Below, piece after piece: positions 1-5,679 of a stretch of 7,923 nt of DNA; the stretch's first letter is position 1; every line of letters begins with the position of its first letter. The stretch comes from DATDAH01 sp036525535 (GTDB taxonomy: Bacteria > Actinomycetota > Acidimicrobiia > Acidimicrobiales > DATDAH01), in contig DATDAH010000213.1 of NCBI GenBank assembly GCA_036525535.1, positions 1-7,923 on the forward strand. The letters are read 5' to 3'. The translations under genes were made by a program, and so were the position numbers. The notes beneath the pieces are model-generated. The model was not told the DNA's origin. It worked only from the letters and a program-made list of their open reading frames with translations, and did not search any database.

Positions 1-1935
1 GGGCTTTCCGACGTCGAGCACGCCGTGGTTCGTGGCCACGACGAGGGCTCGGTGCCCGGCCAGGTCGAACGCCGTGGCGTCAGGGTCCTCGGGATGTAGG
101 CCGACCCGCTGCAGGGCCCGCCGGAGGAGCCGAGCGAGAGGCGGAGGGGCCTTGGGCCTGGCTCGGGGGTTGGCGCGGCGGGCGACATAGGGCCAAGGCC
201 GGTTGCGCTCGGGGATCGACACGGCCCGTTCCTCCTTCAGACGCCGGCGCAGCAGGGCGACGACGTCGGCGGCGATCGGGTCGTCCGCCCGGTTGTCAGC
301 CTCGATCGGATCGGTGTCGAGGTCATAGAGCTCCCACTGGTCGGGGAGGGGCGCGCTGCGGTAGCTGGGCCCGCCCAGGCCATCGGCGGCGAGGTGGCGG
401 ACCTCGGGCTCGGTCCACGTGCTGGGATCGTCGAAGGTCCGGACCAGCTTCCAGTGGTGATCGGCCCCTCCCGGGGCATCGGCATCGGCCACCCGGACCA
501 CCACACCCTCGAAGTTCGACCCCACGTGGGCCGGGACCTGGATGCGCAGGGGGGCCGGAGGGCGGGCCGTGCGGCCGAGACGCCGGGCCACCCCGGAGGC
601 ACCGCTGTCGCCCTCGAGCATGTTGTCCCGAGTCATGAGGTAGACGGCCCGGTCGGCATCGGGCTCGACCACGGTGGCGACCACCGGCATCAGGTCGGTG
701 CCCGGCAGGTCGTGGACCTCGCTGAAGCTCTCGGCGAGTTGGGGGGCGAGGGCTGTGGCGTCGAGTCCGGCGGCGGCCAGGAGGGTGGGGACGAGGTCGA
801 TGTGGGACGTAGGAGCGTCCACCCGGAGCGGTTCGGTCGTCCGGTTACCGACCCGGGCGATGGTGAAGGGGACCCTGGTGGCCTCGTCGTAGAGGTTGAA
901 CCACTTCTGATGGAGCCCGCCGTGGGCCCCGAGCAGCTCGCCGTGGTCGGCCGTGCGCACGAGGACGGCGTCGTCCGACCCGCCCTCGGTGACCGCCCGC
1001 CGGACTCGGTCCACCGGCCCGTCGACCTCCGCGTGGAGGCGGTGGTAGAGGTCCCGGTAGGCCTGGGCGTTGCGCCGGTAGATGCGGGCAATGGCAGCCG
1101 GCGGCCCGTAGCCCGACGGATAGGCCGCTCGGTAGGCGATCTGAGCCGCCGGCTTGTTCCGCAGGTCTTCGTGTTCGGTCGGGGCTTCGGGGACCGGTGG
1201 CGGGTCGAGCGGCGATGGCCCGTCGTCCACGGGATTGGTCCGTTGCCACGCCGGGAAGAGGACGATGTCGTGGGGGTTCACGAAGCTGGCTACGAGGAGG
1301 AACGGGCGCCGCGCGTCGGCGTCGCCGGCGTGGCGGCGGGCGTAGCGGTCCTCCAACCAGGCCACGACCCGGTCGGCGATGAGCGGGTCCCGGCGCAAGC
1401 CGCTGTTGGCCAGTGGAGCGCCGTGCGGCTCCGGACCGACCCAGCCGGAGAACCCGTACGGGGCGAGGGGATCGGCGTCGAGGTAGGCGGCGACGGCGTC
1501 GGCGAGGACCTCGCCGTCGTCGGTGTTGGTGGCCAGCGACTTCCCGGTCGCCGGGTCGGTGAGGTCGGCGTGGCTGATGTGCCACTTTCCGTCGTAGCGG
1601 GTGTCGTACCCGCCGGCCCGGAACCAGTTCCCCAGCGTGGGGACCTCGCCGGCAGGCAACCAGCGCATGCGGGAGTCGTCGGCCATCTTGCCGAGGCCGT
1701 CGGTCTGGGTGACGCCGTGGAGGTCCGGGTACTGGCCGGTGAACATCGTGGGCCGGCTGGGCACACAGGCCAGGGAGCCGGTGTAGTGGCGGGCGAAGGC
1801 GACGCCGTGCTCGGCGAACCAGCGCTCGCCGGCGAGGGTCTCGTGGCGCCAGTGGGCGACGGCCGGGTCCTCGTAGGGCGGGGCGGCCCGTTCCTCGTCG
1901 GTGAGGATGATGACGATGTCCGGGCGGTCGGTCAC
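1..1935 (-). CDS. Cys-type sulfatase with C-terminal DJ-1/PfpI-like domain (partial, 3' end outside window)
   Basis: Alkaline-phosphatase-superfamily sulfatase, predicted to hydrolyse sulfate esters; the substrate cannot be told. 645 codons are seen with no stop before the window edge. Metal-site residues TDEER lie at 12-16. The active-site signature CVPSRPTMFTG starts at Cys57, the residue that a formylglycine-generating enzyme would oxidise. GYDTRYDGKWH (109-119) is the second sulfatase signature. NPHD (220-223), TADHGELLGAHGG (328-340) and Lys344 complete the usual site. The sulfatase fold ends near residue 560 after WELYDLDTDP (533-542). A Pro/Arg/Ala-rich linker follows, and then RALVVATNHGVLDVGKP (629-645), which resembles the first beta strand of DJ-1/PfpI class I amidotransferase-like proteins. 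No signal peptide is visible, so the protein is probably cytoplasmic. The GTG start at 1935 overlaps the stop of the upstream SRPBCC gene (GTGA), implying translational coupling. The sulfatase call is firm; the fusion is a recognition call on a short stretch. Confidence 0.9.
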   Translation of the reverse strand, partial: MTDRPDIVIILTDEERAAPPYEDPAVAHWRHETLAGERWFAEHGVAFARHYTGSLACVPSRPTMFTGQYPDLHGVTQTDGLGKMADDSRMRWLPAGEVPTLGNWFRAGGYDTRYDGKWHISHADLTDPATGKSLATNTDDGEVLADAVAAYLDADPLAPYGFSGWVGPEPHGAPLANSGLRRDPLIADRVVAWLEDRYARRHAGDADARRPFLLVASFVNPHDIVLFPAWQRTNPVDDGPSPLDPPPVPEAPTEHEDLRNKPAAQIAYRAAYPSGYGPPAAIARIYRRNAQAYRDLYHRLHAEVDGPVDRVRRAVTEGGSDDAVLVRTADHGELLGAHGGLHQKWFNLYDEATRVPFTIARVGNRTTEPLRVDAPTSHIDLVPTLLAAAGLDATALAPQLAESFSEVHDLPGTDLMPVVATVVEPDADRAVYLMTRDNMLEGDSGASGVARRLGRTARPPAPLRIQVPAHVGSNFEGVVVRVADADAPGGADHHWKLVRTFDDPSTWTEPEVRHLAADGLGGPSYRSAPLPDQWELYDLDTDPIEADNRADDPIAADVVALLRRRLKEERAVSIPERNRPWPYVARRANPRARPKAPPPLARLLRRALQRVGLHPEDPDATAFDLAGHRALVVATNHGVLDVGKP

Positions 1936-2381
1936 GGGCGGGCTCCGGTCAGGTGGGCATCGAGGCCGGCGAGCATGCCGTCGGACGCCTTGGCCAGGCG
2001 ACGGGCAACGAGCGGAGCGGCCAACCGGCCGACGGGCTGTGCCCCGGGATCAACGGTGCTGGTCAGCGTGACGAACGTCCGGTCGCCCTCCGCCCGCAAG
2101 GTCCAGCGGTTGGTGGCCCCGCCGGCGACAGGGGGCAGGCCCTCGAGGGCATAGGCGAGGGATCGGGGCGGGTCCCACTCGGTGATGCGCTCGACCAGCA
2201 CGGTTCGTCCCACCTGCACCCGCCGGGCGCTGCCGACACCCTCGCGCTGCTCGGTCAGATACGTCGAGTGGTCCACTTCGGGCGACCAGGTGCTGAGGCG
2301 GTCGAACGCGGCCAGGGTCGCCCAGACGGTCTCCACGGGTGCGTTGACCGTGGTCGAGCGTGTGGCCGAGGCATCCCCCAC
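1932..2381 (-). CDS. SRPBCC / polyketide cyclase-like small protein
   Basis: A 149-residue protein that looks like one START/Bet v1-like (SRPBCC) domain and little else. The N-terminus has the typical pattern of a first beta strand, then 'APVETVW' (14-20) and a helix leading to 'LSTWSPEV' (29-36). Mid-protein strands end in charged turns (ITEWDPPRSLAYAL), and a long C-terminal helix closes the hydrophobic pocket. Family members bind hydrophobic ligands or act as cyclases, aromatases or chaperone-like proteins; the ligand here is unknown. No signal peptide or membrane segment is seen. The start is GTG at 2381: an in-frame TAG lies only three codons upstream, so no longer form is possible. No clear Shine-Dalgarno precedes it. 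The stop TGA shares bases with the GTG of the sulfatase, so the two form a probable two-gene operon, transcribed away from leuA. Confidence 0.82.
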   Translation of the reverse strand: MGDASATRSTTVNAPVETVWATLAAFDRLSTWSPEVDHSTYLTEQREGVGSARRVQVGRTVLVERITEWDPPRSLAYALEGLPPVAGGATNRWTLRAEGDRTFVTLTSTVDPGAQPVGRLAAPLVARRLAKASDGMLAGLDAHLTGARP

Positions 2382-2400
2382 GGGTTCTGTCTAGCAGTTG

Positions 2401-2415
2401 GCCACAACTAGTGGC
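2401..2415. repeat. Short inverted repeat between divergent SRPBCC and leuA genes
   Basis: GCCAC-AACTA-GTGGC: perfect 5-bp arms with a 5-bp spacer, 20 bases upstream of the SRPBCC start and about 30 bases upstream of the -35 box of leuA. It could be a repressor site for either gene. The arms are short enough to arise by chance in this GC-rich DNA. Confidence 0.3.
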
Positions 2416-2443
2416 ACCTCGAGTGTCAAATGATTGTCGGGGG

Positions 2444-2472
2444 TTGACGATTCGGCGATCCGGTGCGATGGT
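2444..2472 (+). promoter_or_regulatory. Putative promoter of the leuA leader transcript
   Basis: TTGACG at 2444-2449 is a good -35 box. After exactly 17 bases comes GATGGT (2467-2472), which keeps the A at position 2 and the T at position 6 of a -10 box and is preceded by an extended -10 TG (2464-2465). The expected start of transcription, about seven bases downstream, falls on or next to the A of the leader-peptide ATG at 2480, so the transcript would be leaderless. This is inference from spacing; the -10 match is only partial. Confidence 0.6.
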
Positions 2473-2479
2473 GCCCGAG

Positions 2480-2521
2480 ATGCGTTTCGACCGTCGCGCC
2501 CTGGACCTCCTTCTTACGTAA
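2480..2521 (+). CDS. leuL: leu operon leader peptide (attenuator peptide MRFDRRALDLLLT)
   Basis: A 13-codon ORF ending in TAA at 2519-2521. Four of its last six codons are leucine (CTG, then CTC CTT CTT after one Asp codon). It sits just before a strong intrinsic terminator and upstream of leuA. Its expected role is as a sensor rather than a working protein: when charged tRNA-Leu is short, a ribosome stalls on the Leu run and lets the downstream RNA fold into an antiterminator. No Shine-Dalgarno is seen; the ATG lies where the promoter would start transcription, consistent with leaderless initiation. In-frame ATG 2468 and GTG 2471 are possible alternative starts but lie within or right after the -10 box. 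CTT codons are unusual in this GC-rich DNA, where CTG and CTC are preferred, and rare codons would increase sensitivity to leucine supply. Confidence 0.8.
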   Translation: MRFDRRALDLLLT

Positions 2522-2555
2522 GGCGAGCACCCCCATATCGGTGCTCGTCTCGCCT
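2521..2555 (+). promoter_or_regulatory. Antiterminator / alternative stem of the leu attenuator
   Basis: Two mutually exclusive folds share this stretch. One is a perfect 8-bp stem, CGAGCACC (2524-2531) with GGTGCTCG (2540-2547), closed by an 8-base loop. The other is AGGCGAGCACC (2521-2531) with GGTG (2540-2543) plus CTCGCCT (2549-2555): 11 pairs with a 5-base bulge. The second fold captures 2552-2555, the foot of the 5' arm of the terminator. A ribosome resting on the leader stop codon (2519-2521) would cover 2521-2531 and block this fold, leaving the terminator free. A ribosome stalled further back on the Leu codons would leave it open. Pairing was read by eye; no energies were computed. 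Confidence 0.6.
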
Positions 2556-2590
2556 CCTGAACCCGGAAGGGTCAGGGGGCTTTTTCGTTT
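2552..2590 (+). terminator. Rho-independent attenuator terminator upstream of leuA
   Basis: GCCTCCTG (2552-2559), a bulged A (2560) and ACCC (2561-2564) pair with GGGT (2569-2572) and CAGGGGGC (2573-2580) across a GGAA tetraloop: 12 pairs, two of them G-T or similar wobble-type at most. TTTTTCGTTTT follows immediately, the most T-rich run in an otherwise GC-rich window. It lies 55 bases before the ATG of leuA and inside its leader, so it must be conditional, as in an amino-acid attenuator. Confidence 0.85.
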
Positions 2591-2631
2591 TGGACTTCGA
2601 CCGCACTGCCGTGACCATCACCCCGAACCCC

Positions 2632-2638
2632 AGAAAGG
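2632..2638 (+). promoter_or_regulatory. Ribosome binding site that fixes the leuA start
   Basis: AGAAAGG followed by seven bases and ATG at 2646. It supports the 2646 start over an in-frame GTG at 2463, whose extra 61 codons would read through the promoter -10 box, the leader peptide and the attenuator terminator. Confidence 0.75.
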
Positions 2639-2645
2639 CAGTCCC

Positions 2646-4199
2646 ATGAGTGACAGCAAGCGAGTCGTGATCTTCGACACGACGCTGCGGGACGGCGAGC
2701 AGTCGCCGGGCATCTCGCTGGACGTCGGCGAGAAGCTGGAGATCGCCGAGCAGCTCGCCCGTCTGGGGGTCGATTACCTGGAGGCCGGTTTCCCGGTCGC
2801 CAGTCAGGGCGACTTCGAGGCCGTCGAGGCGATCGCCCGGTCGGTCCGGGGCCCGGTCATCACCGGCCTGTCCCGCACGGCCCTGAAGGACGTGGACCGG
2901 TGCTGGGAGGCCGTCCAGCACGCCGAGCGGGCCCGCATCCACGTCTTCATCGCCACCTCCGAGAACCACATGGCCAACAAGCTGAAGATGACCCCGGACC
3001 AGGTGAAGGTGGAGGCGGGGTCGGCGGTGGCGCATGCCAAGAACTACACCGACGACGTCGAGTTCTCACCCGAGGACGCCTCCCGCTCGGACTTCGACTT
3101 CATGTGCGAGGTCCTGCAGATCGCCGTCGACCGCGGTGCGGTCACCCTGAACATCCCCGACACCGTCGGCTTCGCCATCCCCCAGGAGTTCGGTCGGCGC
3201 ATCGCCGCCATCCGGGAGCGGGTCACCGGTGACTACGTCATCTCGGCCCACTGCCACGACGACCTGGGCATGGCCGTGGCCAACTCCCTGGCCGCGGTGG
3301 AGGCCGGGGCCCGACAGGTCGAGGTGGCCATGAACGGCATCGGCGAGCGGGCCGGCAACGCCGCCCTCGAGGAGATCGTCATGGCCCTGCGCACCCGGTC
3401 GGAGTACTTCGGTGGCCTGGACACCAACGTCCGGGCCGAAGAGCTGGCCAAGACCAGTCGGCTGGTCGCCCGGCTCACCGGCTACCCGGTGCAGTACAAC
3501 AAGGCCGTCGTCGGCCGGAACGCGTTCGCCCACGAGGCGGGCATCCACCAACACGGGATGCTGGAGGACCGCACCACCTACGAGATCATGGACCCCAACG
3601 CGGTGGGCCAGGACACCTCGCTGGTGTTGGGCAAGCACTCCGGTCGCCATGCCTTCAGCGACACGCTGGAGAAGATGGGCCTCAAGGTCCAGGGCGACGC
3701 CCTGAACCAGGCTTTCGCCCGGTTCAAGGAGCTGGCCGACCGGAAGGTGGAGATCACCGACGCCGATCTCGAGGCCATCGTGGCCGCCGAGCTGAACGTG
3801 TCATCCACCGACGCCTTCGAGCTGTCCAGCATCGAGTTCCGCGGCAGCAACGTCGGCCCGGCCAGCGCGCAGGTCGTGCTGGTCCGCACCACGGACGGCG
3901 AGAAGATGGAAGCCACGGCCGAGGGTGACGGCATGATCGACGCCGCCGGCCAGGCCATCCGCAGTGCCACCGGGGTCGACGGGCGCCAGACCGACTTCAA
4001 CGTGTCGTCGGTGACCGGCGGAGTCGACGCCCTCGGGGACGTGGTCATCCAGTTCGAGTCCGACGGCGTGAAGGTGTCGGGGCGGGGAGTGTCCACCGAT
4101 GTGGTGGAGGCGTCGGCTCGGGCGCTTCTCAATGCGATCAACAAGGTGATCCGGATCCGGGATCGGGCTGAGGTCAGGGACACGGTCACTGGGCCGTAA
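2646..4199 (+). CDS. leuA: 2-isopropylmalate synthase
   Basis: First committed step of leucine synthesis: condenses acetyl-CoA with 2-oxoisovalerate to 2-isopropylmalate in the cytoplasm. At 517 residues it matches the E. coli-type enzyme (about 520) rather than the longer mycobacterial/yeast type. The N-terminal HMGL-like TIM barrel begins with FDTTLRDGEQSPG (10-22), giving the metal-binding Asp11 and catalytic Arg15. AHCHDDLGMA (201-210) supplies metal ligands His202 and His204, and NGIGERAGNAALEE (230-243) carries Asn238. The linker subdomain has HEAGIHQHGM (296-305). From about 385 on is the C-terminal regulatory domain that binds leucine for feedback inhibition, ending with GRGVSTDVVEASARALLNAINK-like sequence near 479-500. 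It appears to be transcribed alone from the attenuated promoter, and converges on the oxidase gene 62 bases downstream. All catalytic residues expected are present and the frame is intact. Confidence 0.97.
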   Translation: MSDSKRVVIFDTTLRDGEQSPGISLDVGEKLEIAEQLARLGVDYLEAGFPVASQGDFEAVEAIARSVRGPVITGLSRTALKDVDRCWEAVQHAERARIHVFIATSENHMANKLKMTPDQVKVEAGSAVAHAKNYTDDVEFSPEDASRSDFDFMCEVLQIAVDRGAVTLNIPDTVGFAIPQEFGRRIAAIRERVTGDYVISAHCHDDLGMAVANSLAAVEAGARQVEVAMNGIGERAGNAALEEIVMALRTRSEYFGGLDTNVRAEELAKTSRLVARLTGYPVQYNKAVVGRNAFAHEAGIHQHGMLEDRTTYEIMDPNAVGQDTSLVLGKHSGRHAFSDTLEKMGLKVQGDALNQAFARFKELADRKVEITDADLEAIVAAELNVSSTDAFELSSIEFRGSNVGPASAQVVLVRTTDGEKMEATAEGDGMIDAAGQAIRSATGVDGRQTDFNVSSVTGGVDALGDVVIQFESDGVKVSGRGVSTDVVEASARALLNAINKVIRIRDRAEVRDTVTGP

Positions 4200-4220
4200 C
4201 CGAGAGCTTCGGGCCTTCGG

Positions 4221-4247
4221 GGGAGTCCTCAGACGACCCGAGGTCCC
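4221..4247. terminator. Possible bidirectional terminator hairpin between convergent leuA and amine oxidase genes
   Basis: GGGA (4221-4224), a 2-base bulge, and CCTC (4227-4230) pair with GAGG (4240-4243) and TCCC (4244-4247) across a 9-base loop. It lies in the 62-base gap between the two converging stop codons, where a shared terminator is expected. There is no T tract on either side, so it is a weak candidate. Confidence 0.35.
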
Positions 4248-4261
4248 GATGTGGTTCCCGG

Positions 4262-5614
4262 CTACGTCAGGGCGGTGAGGACCTCGCGGGCGGCTCGCTC
4301 CCCGGACTGGACGGCGCCGTCGATGTAGCCCATCCAACGGGTGGCCGTCTCGGTGCCCGCCCAGTGGATCGGTCCGCAAGCCTCGCGGAGGGCGGGGCCG
4401 AAGCGGGTCCAGGCGCCGGTGGGGAAGTGGGCGCCGTAGCAGCCCCGGGTCCACGCTTCGGCAGCCCAGTCCCGCTCGAGGTAGTCGATCGGGCTCGCCG
4501 CCTTCGGGCCGAAGTAGCGGACCAGGCAGTCGACATAGGCCTGGCGACGGGCGGTGGAGGACCTCTCGCCCCAGTACAGGGCGTCGGCCCCTTCGTAGAA
4601 GCCGACGAGGATCCCCGGCTGGTGGCCCGGGACCGTGTTGTCGAACACGACGCCGACGGGACCGTCGGCCGAGGCGGCCTGGCCGTTCAGTCCCTCCCTC
4701 CGCCACCACGGCTCGTCGAAGGCGACCATGACCTTGATCACCTGGCCGTGGGGGAGCTGCTGGGTGAGCAGGTCCCTCCGGGCCGGCAGAGCGGGTTCGT
4801 AGTCGATGCGGCCGGCCAGGTTCGGGGCCGCGGCCACGATCACCTGAGCCGCCTGGAACGAACCGGCGTCGGCCGTGACGGTGACGGCGTCGTCGCCGGC
4901 GGCGATCCTGCGAACGGGTGCCGAGGTGACGACCGCCTCGCCCAGGTCGTCGGCCAAGCGCTCGCTGACCCGCCAGGAACCGCCGACCACCCGGTCCTGC
5001 TGGGCGCCGCCGGTGACGGCGATGATCCGCTCCAGTCCGTGGCCCGACTGGATGTAGGTCAGCCAGTGGAGCAGCGACATGGTGTCGGGCTCGGTGGCAA
5101 GGGCGGCGGCCGTGAGGATCGCGTGGAACGCCCGGGCCTGGTCCGTGTGCAGCCGCTTGTCGAGCCACGAGGCGAACGTCATGGCGTCGAGGGCCGGCGC
5201 GTCGGGGGTGTCCCAAGGGGCGTCCAGATCGACGGTCTCGACCAGCTGGTCCAGGGCCCGCTGGGCTTGGAGGAGGTCGACCAGGGCCAGCGGGCTGAAC
5301 GGCGGCGTGTCCCCGGAGAAGCGTTTGACCTTGCCGCCGGGCAGCTCGACGACCGTCTGGCCCTCGTCGTAAGTCGGGTACCGCTCGAGGCCGAGCTCGT
5401 CGATGAGGGCGTTGATCCGGTCCTGGGTCGGACCGACCCACTGGCCACCGACCTCGACGGTGACCCCGGCGATGGTGTCGTTCAGCGTGCGGCCGCCGAC
5501 CCGGTCCCTGGCCTCGAGCACGACGACGGTCCGACCGGCCTCCTGGAGCCGGCGCCCGGCGACCAAGCCCGCCACCCCGGCCCCCACGACCACCACATCC
5601 ACGCGCTCAGCCAC
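4262..5614 (-). CDS. Flavin monoamine oxidase (FAD-dependent amine oxidase)
   Basis: Predicted to oxidise a primary or secondary amine to the aldehyde with release of H2O2 and ammonia; the substrate is unknown. 450 residues. The N-terminal Rossmann FAD site is VVVGAGVAGL (8-17) with Glu34 after the second strand (VVLEARDRVGGRT, 31-43). GQWVGPTQ (57-64) is typical of the family. Lys294 (QVIKVMV) corresponds to the conserved active-site lysine of MAO. TRGCYGAHFPTG (389-400) matches the MAO 'GGCY' segment, so Cys392 may bind FAD covalently. Tyr393 and Tyr430 (WMGYIDGAVQSGERAA) match the two aromatic-cage tyrosines. The C-terminal membrane helix of mitochondrial MAO is absent, so the protein is soluble. 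The start is GTG at 5614, supported by GAGGTGA at 5624-5618. It lies 65 bases after leuD on the same strand, so possibly co-transcribed. Putrescine or tyramine oxidase are equally plausible names. Confidence 0.9.
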   Translation of the reverse strand: MAERVDVVVVGAGVAGLVAGRRLQEAGRTVVVLEARDRVGGRTLNDTIAGVTVEVGGQWVGPTQDRINALIDELGLERYPTYDEGQTVVELPGGKVKRFSGDTPPFSPLALVDLLQAQRALDQLVETVDLDAPWDTPDAPALDAMTFASWLDKRLHTDQARAFHAILTAAALATEPDTMSLLHWLTYIQSGHGLERIIAVTGGAQQDRVVGGSWRVSERLADDLGEAVVTSAPVRRIAAGDDAVTVTADAGSFQAAQVIVAAAPNLAGRIDYEPALPARRDLLTQQLPHGQVIKVMVAFDEPWWRREGLNGQAASADGPVGVVFDNTVPGHQPGILVGFYEGADALYWGERSSTARRQAYVDCLVRYFGPKAASPIDYLERDWAAEAWTRGCYGAHFPTGAWTRFGPALREACGPIHWAGTETATRWMGYIDGAVQSGERAAREVLTALT

Positions 5615-5644
5615 GACTCACCTCGTTGGTTGCATCGTGCCGCG

Positions 5645-5679
5645 CCTCACCGCGGGGAGGTGCGACCAGAACGGTGAGG
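5645..5679 (-). repeat. Inverted repeat in the leuD-oxidase gap, possible RNA hairpin
   Basis: Perfect 8-bp arms, CCTCACCG (5645-5652) and CGGTGAGG (5672-5679), separated by 19 bases, start directly after the leuD stop codon. There is no T tract on the minus strand, so it is not a classical terminator. In the minus-strand transcript the loop contains CACCTC and the first arm CTCACC; each can pair with the GAGGTGAG ribosome binding site of the oxidase gene (5624-5617). It could therefore affect oxidase translation, act as a processing or stability element, or be chance. Confidence 0.4.

Noticed and set aside
394..2154. A 586-codon plus-strand open frame opposite the sulfatase and SRPBCC genes.
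   Set aside because: It mirrors the codon bias of the real genes (GC-rich third positions leave antisense frames open), has low-complexity Gly/Val/Arg composition and no recognisable domain, and lies under a complete sulfatase.
2388..2393. TAGACA on the minus strand as a -10 box for the SRPBCC gene.
   Set aside because: It lacks the conserved final T and has no -35 box at 16-18 bases; the nearby TTGACA (2429-2424) is 30 bases away.
2463..2645. A 61-residue N-terminal extension of LeuA from an in-frame GTG.
   Set aside because: It would translate through the promoter -10 box and the attenuator terminator, has no family similarity, and ATG 2646 has a good ribosome binding site.
2434..2649. 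A 71-codon plus-strand ORF spanning the leuA leader region.
   Set aside because: It starts upstream of the predicted transcript start, overlaps the structured leader in another frame, and runs into the leuA start with no recognisable features.
3801..5441. A 546-codon minus-strand frame covering part of leuA and the amine oxidase gene.
   Set aside because: It crosses two genuine genes in shadow frames, is extremely Arg/Pro/Gly-rich and resembles no protein family.
4364..5677. A 437-codon plus-strand open frame opposite the amine oxidase gene, and similar long frames opposite leuC and leuD.
   Set aside because: Repetitive Gly/Val/Asp/Arg-rich translations without family features; the opposite-strand proteins have full catalytic motifs.
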